DNA from: Phycisphaerae bacterium
GTDB taxonomy: Bacteria > Planctomycetota > Phycisphaerae > Phycisphaerales > UBA1924
DNA length: 64,000 bases
Reading direction: 5' to 3'
NCBI GenBank assembly: GCA_030432255.1
Contig: JAUIHS010000002.1
Span: 124,001 to 188,000, forward strand
The translations under genes and the position numbers were made by a program. Shown here one piece after another: positions 18,780 to 26,576 of the stretch. How positions within the stretch are numbered: position 1 is the stretch's first letter; every line of letters begins with the position of its first letter. Below the pieces are notes generated by a model. That model worked only from the letters and a program-made list of their open reading frames with translations. It was not told the origin of the DNA and made no database searches.

Positions 18780-20321
18780 ATGTCCATCCCACGTATCGCC
18801 ATCGTCGGACGCCCCAACGTCGGGAAGTCGTCCATCATGAACATGCTCGCCAAGGCGAAGGTGTCCATCGTCGACGCCACACCCGGCGTTACGCGCGATC
18901 GAGTCACGACCGTCGTGGAGTTGCAGGGGCCGCTGCTCACCGAGGAGCCTCGACTGGTCGAGATCATCGATACCGGCGGCTACGGCGTCTACACCGCCGA
19001 GGGCGCTCGCTTCGATGACGCCGGCGAGGATCTCCAGCAGTTGACGAGCCAGATTGAAGGGCAGATCGGTGCCGCGATTGATCAGGCGGATGCGATCCTG
19101 TTCATCCTGGATGCGCAGACGGGCCCGACGGCACTGGACGACATCATCGCGAAGATGCTGCGCGAGCGGGCCCTGGGCGGCAAGGGACGCCGGCACATCC
19201 CGGTGACCATCGTCGCGAACAAGGTCGATGCGGAGAACTGGGAGGCGCACGGACTCGAAGCCGCGGCGATGGGCTTTGGCGAGCCGTTGCTGTTGTCGGC
19301 GAAGACGAACTACATGCGTCGTGTCTTCTGTGAGGCGTTGTTCGATCTGGTTGGCAATCTGAATCCGCAGGATCGGCTGGACGAAGCGACACCGGAGATG
19401 AAGCTGGCCCTGGTGGGCCGGCGCAACGCGGGCAAGTCAACGTTTGTGAACGCGCTTGCTGGTGAAGAGCGCTGCATTGTCTCGGAGATTGCGGGCACGA
19501 CGCGTGATGCGATTGATGTGCGTTTCGAGATGGATGGCCGGACGTACATGGCGATTGACACCGCAGGTGTACGGAAGCGCAGCAAGTTCGCCGATTCGGT
19601 GGAGTGGTTCGCATTTCACAGGTGCAAGCTGGCGATCGGCCGCGCGGATGTCGTGCTGTTGCTGATCGACGCCACGCAGAAGATCACTGGCATTGACAAG
19701 CGTCTCGGCGCCCAGATTGTCGAGCAGCACAAGCCGTGTGTGATCGTGGTGACCAAGTGGGACCTCGCCGAAGGCCGCAAGGGTCCGAAGGGCAGGCCGG
19801 TCACGCTGGCGGATTACCAGGAGTACATCGGCAAGGAACTGACGGGCCTCTCATATTGTCCGATCGTCTTCACGTCGGCTGAGGACGGGATGGGACTGGA
19901 TGCCGCGATCGACGTGGCCTTCGACCTCTTCGAGCAATCGCGTGAGCGCATCTCGACGGGCAAGCTCAACCAGATCATCAAGACGGTGCTGTCGGATCGC
20001 GGCCCGTCGACCCGCCTCGGTTCCCAGGCGAAGATCTACTTTGCGAGCCAGGTTGCGATCGAGCCTCCGACGATTGTCTTCCAGGTGAACAAGCCGGACC
20101 TCTTCACGGATGTCTACCAGCGTTACCTGCTGAATCGCTTTCGCGAGGAGACGCGATTCAAGGAGATCCCGATCCGCTTCATCTTCCGCCCCCGCAAGCG
20201 TGCCGATCTCGACGACCTGCTGAGCGGGCGCTACAAGGCCCGCAAGGGCCGCGAGCGCAGCGGCAAGCTGGAGGTTGAGGGCATTGATCCGGACGAGATG
20301 GACGAGTTGCTGAGGGACTGA
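18780..20321 (+). CDS. der: Ribosome biogenesis GTPase Der (EngA)
   Basis: Der helps assemble the 50S ribosomal subunit. The product has 513 residues with the double-GTPase layout unique to this family. Domain 1 has GRPNVGKSS, DTGG and NKVD; domain 2 has GRRNAGKST, DTAGV and TKWD. A KH-like C-terminal domain follows, ending with a basic stretch. The protein is somewhat longer than most Der proteins because of a charged linker and tail. The ATG at 18780 fits the N-terminal MSIPRIAIVGRPNVG. A promoter-like element lies about 75 bases upstream, so the gene is probably its own unit. Confidence 0.96.
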   Translation: MSIPRIAIVGRPNVGKSSIMNMLAKAKVSIVDATPGVTRDRVTTVVELQGPLLTEEPRLVEIIDTGGYGVYTAEGARFDDAGEDLQQLTSQIEGQIGAAIDQADAILFILDAQTGPTALDDIIAKMLRERALGGKGRRHIPVTIVANKVDAENWEAHGLEAAAMGFGEPLLLSAKTNYMRRVFCEALFDLVGNLNPQDRLDEATPEMKLALVGRRNAGKSTFVNALAGEERCIVSEIAGTTRDAIDVRFEMDGRTYMAIDTAGVRKRSKFADSVEWFAFHRCKLAIGRADVVLLLIDATQKITGIDKRLGAQIVEQHKPCVIVVTKWDLAEGRKGPKGRPVTLADYQEYIGKELTGLSYCPIVFTSAEDGMGLDAAIDVAFDLFEQSRERISTGKLNQIIKTVLSDRGPSTRLGSQAKIYFASQVAIEPPTIVFQVNKPDLFTDVYQRYLLNRFREETRFKEIPIRFIFRPRKRADLDDLLSGRYKARKGRERSGKLEVEGIDPDEMDELLRD

Positions 20322-20420
20322 GTGGTCAGGTGGCTGGTTGCCGGGGGGCTGGATGCATTGCGCGCACCGACTGCGACCGGAGATACGCAGACTTGTGTGA
20401 TCTGATTCGGGGTGGCGTGT

Positions 20421-20849
20421 TCAGCGACGACGACGCAGGAGCGCTGCACCGGGGAGGCCGAGGAGGAGTGCGGCCGCGGGTGCGGGGATGTTGCTCGGGA
20501 CGCTTTGCGGTGCATTGCGATCCGGGGCGGAGTCACCGAAGCCGGCCCAGTCATCACCGGGGCGTGTGGGCGTGAACTCAAACTCGGGGAGCGGCGCCTT
20601 GGCCTGTCCGATGAAGTCGTACATGGTGGTGACCTGAAGATCACCGGAAGGCTTCATGGGGAGGGGTTCGAAGCCGAAGGCGGAGTAGTTCCATTTGGGG
20701 GTGCGGAGGGACTTGACTGGGAACTCTCCAATGTTTGCGACAGGACTTGAAGCAGAGGGGAGTGAAGCGTCCCGTGTAACGGCAGCATCGACGGATGCAC
20801 CTACAAAGGCCGCGGACAAGATCGCAAGTTGGAGAGATCCCTGCTTCAA
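20421..20849 (-). CDS. Small PEP-CTERM-like secreted protein, TTG start
   Basis: The product has 142 residues. It starts with a signal peptide (LAILSAAFVGASVDA) and ends with a sorting tag: IPAPAAALLLGL, a short hydrophobic run and a final RRRR. This is a PEP-CTERM-like tag with Pro-Ala-Pro instead of Pro-Glu-Pro. Exosortases recognise such tags and process the protein at the membrane; an exosortase is encoded at 34745. The middle part has no family I know. The start codon is TTG at 20849; no ATG is available in the frame upstream before a stop. It lies one base after the stop of the XRE-TPR regulator, so translation is almost certainly coupled to it. Confidence 0.75.
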   Translation of the reverse strand: MKQGSLQLAILSAAFVGASVDAAVTRDASLPSASSPVANIGEFPVKSLRTPKWNYSAFGFEPLPMKPSGDLQVTTMYDFIGQAKAPLPEFEFTPTRPGDDWAGFGDSAPDRNAPQSVPSNIPAPAAALLLGLPGAALLRRRR

Positions 20850-20850
20850 G

Positions 20851-22101
20851 CTACCACCGTCGCTTATTGCTGGCTTGGTCGATCAGTCGCCAGCCACGGG
20901 CATAGAAATCGGGGAACCGACCCATGACCGCCACAATGTCCGCGCGATCCTCGTCATCAAGCACAAAGTTAGGATCCTGAGCACTCGCTTGGATCGCACA
21001 TTGCAGCGAGTAAGCCCGTTCCTTGATGGCCCAGTTGTCAATATGAGCTGCAATGTCCAAAGCCTTGTTGGACAATACCGCGAAAGCCTGAGCCAACCGG
21101 CGACCCCGAAGATGACGGATGCTCAGGTTGCATCCATAAATACATCCCCACCCGATCTCTTCGAGGATTTGTGGCGACTGTCCCTCAAGGATCTCAAAGC
21201 CATCGAGGTGACACAGGACTTCATCCACTCCGTCCTCTGCCGCGAGCGTACCTGCCTCGACCTCAACCTCAATGAGACCCAATTTGGAACCTATCAGGCG
21301 AGCTTCAAAAGGCGTCCCTGGCCACTCATATCTTGCAGAGAGATCGCGAACAAGATCGTAGTCCTTGCGCGCATCGTGAATATGGCAATCGCGATACTCA
21401 GGTTCCTGTGTTATGAGGCGGCGGTGAATATTCGCGCGCAGATAATGTATCGCAGAGCACTGCCCAATCTCAGACTTGCCCTTGTTCCGGACTCCGGCAA
21501 GACGCTTCACTAAGAGGTCTGCGGCACCAAGTGACAACTGGAGATCCCAAAGCAAGTACAGACAGGAGGCCATGTTGACTTGCAGGTTGCGCTTGATCCA
21601 GTCGGGGGCTTGAGTTCGCTCAAGTCCAGCTTTGCACGCTTCCAGTGCATTCGAGTAACGCCCCAGTCGCATCCAACAAACTGTCTCGAAGGAATGGCCC
21701 GAAGCGATCTGCTCATGAGACTCAGAAGATCGTCGCAACCGCTGGCCGGCCAAGAGGCACTCATGCCACCTTCCTTCCCCAGCCAACTCAATCGCAAGTT
21801 GATACAACCCCTCAGCATCCAACCCTTCCATGCGCTCCTCGATGGACTCGTCGACGGTTGTGCCGATGAAGAGATCCATCGTGTCGCTCGTCGAGTCGTA
21901 GAGAGACTCCACGACATCGCCGATCGGCCACTCCAGGATGCGCGAGAGGCGGACGATTGTGTCGAGCTTGGGATTGCCCGATGCCGGGACCAGGCGGGAC
22001 GGGTCGCGGCCCAGGGCATCAGCCAGTTGAGTTCGGTTCCAGCCGCGGGCAACCTGCGCCAACTCCAGCATCTGTCGAAGTCTGTTGCCCTGTTCACCCA
22101 C
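20851..22101 (-). CDS. XRE-type helix-turn-helix protein with TPR-like repeats
   Basis: From the GTG at 22101, preceded by AGGAG with seven bases of spacing, the product has 416 residues. A Cro/CI-type helix-turn-helix occupies about residues 10-66 (TQLADALGRDPSRL is the recognition region). The rest is helical with TPR-like pairs and many Cys and Trp residues. This layout is known from regulators that sense a peptide or partner through the TPR part; the signal here is unknown. The open frame reaches a GTG at 22146 but without a ribosome binding site. The GC content looks lower and codon use less biased than in neighbours, hinting at transfer. A PEP-CTERM-like gene follows after one base. Confidence 0.8.
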   Translation of the reverse strand: MGEQGNRLRQMLELAQVARGWNRTQLADALGRDPSRLVPASGNPKLDTIVRLSRILEWPIGDVVESLYDSTSDTMDLFIGTTVDESIEERMEGLDAEGLYQLAIELAGEGRWHECLLAGQRLRRSSESHEQIASGHSFETVCWMRLGRYSNALEACKAGLERTQAPDWIKRNLQVNMASCLYLLWDLQLSLGAADLLVKRLAGVRNKGKSEIGQCSAIHYLRANIHRRLITQEPEYRDCHIHDARKDYDLVRDLSARYEWPGTPFEARLIGSKLGLIEVEVEAGTLAAEDGVDEVLCHLDGFEILEGQSPQILEEIGWGCIYGCNLSIRHLRGRRLAQAFAVLSNKALDIAAHIDNWAIKERAYSLQCAIQASAQDPNFVLDDEDRADIVAVMGRFPDFYARGWRLIDQASNKRRW

Positions 22102-22300
22102 GCTGGCACTCCTCTCGTCCCGACTCCTCCCCAAAATGCTCCCCACGTGTGGCCGTTTCTCTCGACGCGACTTCCTTGGTGACGATCGCTTGACGCATCA
22201 GGAAGTCTCGCAGGGCTCCGGCGAAAACGCAAGATTATTCGGAACGACGCCAACCATTCTCAGCCCGCCGCTGCAAAAGTGCAAGGACGAAATTCCAGAG

Positions 22301-22309
22301 TGGTACAAT
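22301..22309 (+). promoter_or_regulatory. Possible extended -10 promoter element for kbl
   Basis: TGGTACAAT (22301-22309) fits an extended -10 box (TG-n-TACAAT). No good -35 element lies at the usual distance. It would give a leader of about 95 bases before the ATG at 22410. Confidence 0.35.
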
Positions 22310-22409
22310 GACATCCTTTTTGCGTACAGTCACCGCTCAAGACCCGCACCACCGAGCAGCGCAAGCCTTGCGCTTCCACGATTCGACCTTCATCCAACAG
22401 AGTGATGCC

Positions 22410-23630
22410 ATGACCATCCCCAATGATCATCCCTATTCGAAAAGAGCTGCCGCGCTCCTCGAACAACTCCGGACAGCCGGGGAATTCAAGGTCCTTCAGA
22501 CCATCGAAGGACCCATGGGACCCACCGTGCAACTTCGCCGCTCAGATGGCTCGCTCAAGGAAGTGCTCTGCTTCTGCTCAAACAACTACCTCGGACTCGC
22601 CAATCACCCCGATGTCGTCGAAGCCGGTATCAAGGGCCTGCAGCAGTACGGTGGCGGGACCGCGTCCGTCCGATTCATCTGCGGCACATTCACTCCCCAC
22701 CTTCAACTCGAGAAACGCATCGCCGACATGCTCGATGTCGAGGCGGCCTACACCTTCGTCTCCTGCTGGAACGCCACCGAAGCCCTCTTCCCCACCCTCG
22801 CCACGCCACAGGACATCATCGTCTCCGACGAACTCAATCACGCCTGCATCATCGACTCCATGCGCCTCGCCAGCGGGATCCAGAAGGGGATCGGCAAACT
22901 CATCTACAGGAACAATGACATGGAGGATGCCGCGGCGAAGCTCGCTGAGGCCTCCAGCCGTGTCGGCGAGGATGGCGTGATCTGGGTCATCACGGACGGC
23001 GTCTTCTCCATGGAAGGCTCCATCGCGCACCTCAAGGAACTCCGCGCCCTCTGCGATGCGCACAATGCACTGCTCGTCGTCGACGACTCGCACGGCACCG
23101 GTGTCATGGGGAAGACGGGACGGGGCACGCACGAACACTACGGCATGGCCGGCACGGACGTTGATCTCTTCACGGGCACGCTCGGCAAGGCGCTGGGCGG
23201 CGCTGCCGGCGGCTACATCGCGGGCCCGCGCTTCGCAGTGGAGACGATCGTGCAGCGCGCCCGTCCGACACTCTTCTCCAATGCCCTGCCCGTCTCAACG
23301 GCGTGCAGCGCTGACAAGGCGATTGAGATCCTGATGAACGAACCGCATCGCGTGAAGGCACTGCACGACAACGTGGAGTACGCCCGCAGTGCGATTCGGG
23401 CGGCGGGTTTCGAGGTGCTGGAGTCCCCCACCGCCATCTGCCCCATCATCGTGGGCGAGACCGCGAAGGCCATCTCCATGAGCAAGCGACTCCTGGAGAT
23501 GGGGGTGTATGTCATCGGTTTCGGTTACCCGGTCGTCCCGGAGGGTGAGGCCCGCCTGCGCGTGCAGATCAGTGCCGCGCACACTCGTGAGCACCTCGAT
23601 GAACTCGTCAGCGCTCTGAAGCAACTGTGA
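22410..23630 (+). CDS. kbl: Glycine C-acetyltransferase (2-amino-3-ketobutyrate CoA ligase)
   Basis: This PLP enzyme of the alpha-oxoamine synthase group cleaves 2-amino-3-ketobutyrate with CoA to glycine and acetyl-CoA, the second step of threonine breakdown. The product has 406 residues, close to the usual 398. Landmarks are CSNNYLGLANHP, SCWNATEALF, the DDSHGTG motif and the PLP-lysine loop TGTLGKALGGAAGG (Lys about 260). Related enzymes (KBL, AONS, ALAS) share these motifs; the start QTIEGPMG and length favour KBL. The partner threonine dehydrogenase gene tdh is not adjacent, which is unusual. The ATG at 22410 was chosen by homology; no strong ribosome binding site is visible. Confidence 0.88.
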   Translation: MTIPNDHPYSKRAAALLEQLRTAGEFKVLQTIEGPMGPTVQLRRSDGSLKEVLCFCSNNYLGLANHPDVVEAGIKGLQQYGGGTASVRFICGTFTPHLQLEKRIADMLDVEAAYTFVSCWNATEALFPTLATPQDIIVSDELNHACIIDSMRLASGIQKGIGKLIYRNNDMEDAAAKLAEASSRVGEDGVIWVITDGVFSMEGSIAHLKELRALCDAHNALLVVDDSHGTGVMGKTGRGTHEHYGMAGTDVDLFTGTLGKALGGAAGGYIAGPRFAVETIVQRARPTLFSNALPVSTACSADKAIEILMNEPHRVKALHDNVEYARSAIRAAGFEVLESPTAICPIIVGETAKAISMSKRLLEMGVYVIGFGYPVVPEGEARLRVQISAAHTREHLDELVSALKQL

Positions 23631-23714
23631 CTGAATCGCGACTCCGTGGCATCCGGTCAGCGTGAAGAGCGCATGATCCGGGGATCGATCCCGACTCACC
23701 ATGGAGATGCTTAT

Positions 23715-24635
23715 ATGATTCGTCAGTCGTTGCCACTCATCCTGACCGCGCTGCTCGGTGGCCTGGTGGGCTGCGACCCCGTGTCGAATGCTGCGGACGA
23801 AAGCGCATCCGCATACGCCGAAGCCCCCATCGAGAACCTCCACCGCGTATCCGGGCGAGTCTGGTCCGGCGGGCAGCCGAAGCCCGATGACTTCAGAGCG
23901 ATCCGGGATCTCGGGGTGACGACCGTCATCAGTGTCGATGGCGCCACGCCCGACCTGCAGCACGCTCACGAGGCCGGGCTCCGCTACATCCACATTCCGA
24001 TCGGATACGACGGGATCTCGAATGAAGCCGCGGCCACCCTCCGCGAAGCACTCACGTCCACCGATGAGCCGGTTTATATCCACTGTCATCACGGCAAGCA
24101 TCGCGGCCCGGCCATGGCGGCGATCGCGTTGATGCTGGAGGGCGAAGGTGACCACTCGGACGCGAAGACCTTCATGACGCTCTCCGGAACAAGTCCGGGC
24201 TACACGGGACTGTGGCGGGACGTCGCCGCCTTCAACGAAGCGGCATGTTCCGGGATCGCGGTGGAGTTGCACGAGGTGATGCCGATCGACGGTTTCACTG
24301 ACCGGATGGCCCAACTCGATCGCACGTGGGACAACATCAAGCTGATTGAGAAGGCTGGCTGGAGTGTCCCGCCGGATCACCCGGATATCGATCCGCCGCA
24401 CGAAGCGCTGATGCTCCTTGAGCACCTGCGCGAAGCTGCACGCGAGGTGACGCCGAATGAACCGTTCCTGGCGAGAGGTCAGCGCGCGGACTTCGACGAC
24501 ATGATGGCAGAGAGCGAAGTCGCGGCGACCGTCCTGCACGAGGCGCTTCGATCACGTGACCGCGACAAGGCCACCCGCGCGTATCGCCTGCTGCGGTCGT
24601 CATGCACCGATTGCCACGCGGAGTTCAGGAATTGA
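23715..24635 (+). CDS. Lipoprotein fusing a tyrosine-phosphatase-like domain to a cytochrome c'-like domain
   Basis: The ATG at 23715 follows a GGAG site and gives 306 residues. A lipoprotein signal ends in LVGCD. The next domain (about 38-180) is phosphatase-like, with the CX5R P-loop HCHHGKHR (C124, R130) and an upstream IxVDGATPD segment near the general-acid position. The C-terminal part (about 190-306) is helical and ends with the haem motif CTDCH (C297, C300, H301) five residues before the end. That matches class II cytochromes c', whose haem site is at the C-terminus. Both domains should lie outside the cytoplasm. The family resemblance is strong for each motif; the joint function is unknown. 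Confidence 0.82.
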   Translation: MIRQSLPLILTALLGGLVGCDPVSNAADESASAYAEAPIENLHRVSGRVWSGGQPKPDDFRAIRDLGVTTVISVDGATPDLQHAHEAGLRYIHIPIGYDGISNEAAATLREALTSTDEPVYIHCHHGKHRGPAMAAIALMLEGEGDHSDAKTFMTLSGTSPGYTGLWRDVAAFNEAACSGIAVELHEVMPIDGFTDRMAQLDRTWDNIKLIEKAGWSVPPDHPDIDPPHEALMLLEHLREAAREVTPNEPFLARGQRADFDDMMAESEVAATVLHEALRSRDRDKATRAYRLLRSSCTDCHAEFRN

Positions 24636-24639
24636 GATA

Positions 24640-24671
24640 GGCATTAGGGCATTACGGCATTACGGCATTCG
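24640..24671. repeat. Four tandem copies of a GGCATTAC-like octamer
   Basis: GGCATT starts at 24640, 24648, 24656 and 24664, each followed by two bases (AG, AC, AC, CG), making an 8-base period. It starts five bases after a stop codon. Related words occur at 26511-26540 and 55105-55130. Confidence 0.75.
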
Positions 24672-24776
24672 AATCGACCGGGCGTACGACAACTCAGCAG
24701 AGCGGAAGCTCATCAGGATGACGCCGAAGGCGTTCAACCCCTGGTGCCTGATGCCCGATGCCGGTTGCCGAGTACC

Positions 24777-25079
24777 TCACCAATCCGATCGATGACGTCG
24801 GTCGGCTCGCTCGTTCTGGTCACCGAGGATGGCACCGAGACCGGCGCCGGCCAGGGCACCGACGGCGGCGCCGTCACCCATTTCGCCCATCGTTGAGCCG
24901 ATGCCCATGCCGATGAGAGCGCCAAGGGCCGCGCCCGAGACCGCGCCTTCGCCGGCGTTGTTACAGCCAGTCAGGGTGGCGCCGCCCGCCGCGAGGGCGA
25001 GGATCAGGCCGGTGCGGATCATGCATGCGCGGACGGTTCCCGGCCGTTCCGAATGTGAGATCGTGTGTCCGTTCATCAT
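24777..25079 (-). CDS. Glycine-zipper lipoprotein
   Basis: The product has 100 residues. The ATG at 25079 has AAGGAG close upstream. A long basic-polar start is followed by a lipoprotein signal ending in ATLTGC, then a Gly/Ala-rich segment with repeated G-x3-G spacing (GALIGMGIGSTMGE, AGAGLGAILG), the glycine-zipper pattern of outer-membrane lipoproteins of the SlyB/YMGG kind. The C-terminus is charged. An alternative start at 25022 would give a signal peptide with a shorter N-region. The role is probably envelope stability; no enzyme activity is expected. Confidence 0.8.
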   Translation of the reverse strand: MMNGHTISHSERPGTVRACMIRTGLILALAAGGATLTGCNNAGEGAVSGAALGALIGMGIGSTMGEMGDGAAVGALAGAGLGAILGDQNERADRRHRSDW

Positions 25080-25359
25080 GGTCTCCTTCCCAGGAGGGGG
25101 GACGTTCCAAATGAGAGTACGTTCCGTACCCTGAAATTATTCCGTGGCAGGCTGCGCCGGACGACGCGTCCGCACCAGTTCTCTGCCGCCGCGTCGCCGA
25201 AGTGACAGGAAAGCGACAGATTGGATGCATGTTTATATTCTGGAAGGTATTCTGGTGGTCAGTTGGGCGTTTCGAGGCCATTGAAGGTTGATCCCGGCGA
25301 CGGAATTGGGTCTAGGATGGGGGACGACTCCGAAACCGCCGATGTGATTGGGGTGAAGA

Positions 25360-25590
25360 ATGATCTGGCGTCCGTTCAGGCGCTCTGACCTGGTCTGGTT
25401 GGGTGAGAAAGCGCGGCGAGTGCATGAAGCGTGGCTGACCCGCGCGATGCGCGAGCCGGATCGCTGGCCTCGCATTCCGATCCGGCAGGTGTCAGAGGGT
25501 GGATTCGATGGCGTGATGTCGACCGCGGAGGGACGTGCCTGGGCGCGTCGCTGGTGGGATGCGAATCTGGTTGATGGTGACGCCGACTGA
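25360..25590 (+). CDS. Small hypothetical protein (76 residues)
   Basis: An ATG at 25360 opens a 76-residue frame with a basic N-terminus, several Trp residues and a C-terminus of EGRAWARRWWDANLVDGDAD. I do not recognise a family. It lies 57 bases before the next gene in the same direction, and its codon use matches neighbours. No signal or membrane segment is seen. It might be a real small cytoplasmic protein; evidence is only the frame and context. Confidence 0.5.
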   Translation: MIWRPFRRSDLVWLGEKARRVHEAWLTRAMREPDRWPRIPIRQVSEGGFDGVMSTAEGRAWARRWWDANLVDGDAD

Positions 25591-25647
25591 TATTCTGTCT
25601 GCACCTCGGAGTTTGACGACGTTGGAACTGGTTCTCCCGGAGACGGC

Positions 25648-26511
25648 ATGACTGACGATCAGCAACGCACCACGACCCGCCTCAGCAAGAAGTGGAAGCG
25701 GCGCATGGCGCTCTTCTTCCTGCTCTTCTTTGCCCTGGGGACCTGGGGTCTGATCGATGCCGGCTACATCTATCCGAAGCGCGGTCGGAAGGCCGCGGAC
25801 TTCCTGCTGTACCAGCACATGACGAACCTCGGGAGCCTTGTGAGTCGGGCGTCGGTCGCTGATCCGGCCACGCGTCTGCGGGAACTCGAGGAGTCGGACG
25901 AACTGACGGGTCATGACCTCGACGAGTACAACTGGCTCACCGCCCTCTCGCGCGTCGCGAATCTTGATGCCATCGAACGTCGCAATGCCGCCGAGCCCGA
26001 CCGTGACTACGAGAAGCCTGGCTTCCCGGCAGCCGAGAAGCGGACGGTTTTCCTCAATTCCAACGCGGTGTACAGCGCGCTCGATGAGCGGTTCGCCGGC
26101 GCCGATGTGCCTGATCCGCTCTCCGCCTACGACCTGCCCATTCAGTGGCTCATCATGCTCGCGGGCATGCTTGGGGCTGCGGCGGTCGCCGTGCACTTCC
26201 TGCGTGCGGGGATGAAGTCCTACCGGTATGAACCGGAGACGATGCGCCTCCACTTCCCGGGCGGCCGCAGTGCCACCCCCGACGAACTCGAGTACATCGA
26301 CAAGCGCAAGTGGGACAAGTGGTTCGTCTTCGTCAAGATCGAAGGGCAGCCGGACGAGATCAAGCTCGACCTGCTCAAGTACGAACCGCTCGAAGACTGG
26401 ATTCTCGGCATGGAGAAGGAGATGCCGGGCTACGAGCCCGACCCGGAAGACAAGGCTGAGGCCGAAGCGCCGGAAGACGATGATCCGGATCGAACGGCAG
26501 AGGTGAAGTAG
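25648..26511 (+). CDS. Hypothetical membrane protein with two membrane segments
   Basis: The product has 287 residues. A basic N-terminus (KKWKRR) is followed by a membrane segment (about 19-40), then a soluble part of about 120 residues with a coiled, charged pattern, a second membrane segment (about 167-190) and a C-terminal cytoplasmic part with a conserved-looking segment EYIDKRKWDKWFVFVKI. The tail is very acidic (EDKAEAEAPEDDDPD). The ATG at 25648 follows GGAG. I recognise no named family. Topology suggests the middle part is periplasmic and both ends are in the cytoplasm. Confidence 0.75.
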   Translation: MTDDQQRTTTRLSKKWKRRMALFFLLFFALGTWGLIDAGYIYPKRGRKAADFLLYQHMTNLGSLVSRASVADPATRLRELEESDELTGHDLDEYNWLTALSRVANLDAIERRNAAEPDRDYEKPGFPAAEKRTVFLNSNAVYSALDERFAGADVPDPLSAYDLPIQWLIMLAGMLGAAAVAVHFLRAGMKSYRYEPETMRLHFPGGRSATPDELEYIDKRKWDKWFVFVKIEGQPDEIKLDLLKYEPLEDWILGMEKEMPGYEPDPEDKAEAEAPEDDDPDRTAEVK

Positions 26512-26576
26512 GCACTACGGCATTCGGTATTGAGGCATTGTGGAGTCGGCGGTTCCGACCCGAAACACCTCAATGC
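26511..26576. repeat. GGCATT-word repeat and imperfect inverted repeat between convergent genes
   Basis: The 65 bases between two convergent stops hold GGCACT, CGGCATT and GAGGCATTG, followed by an inverted copy (CACCTCAATGCC) on the right side. The element is similar to those at 24640 and 55105. It could act as a two-way terminator-like hairpin, but it lacks a T tract. Confidence 0.6.

Noticed and set aside
24640..24671. CRISPR-like repeat array
   Set aside because: The unit is only 8 bases with no spacers; it is a simple tandem repeat.
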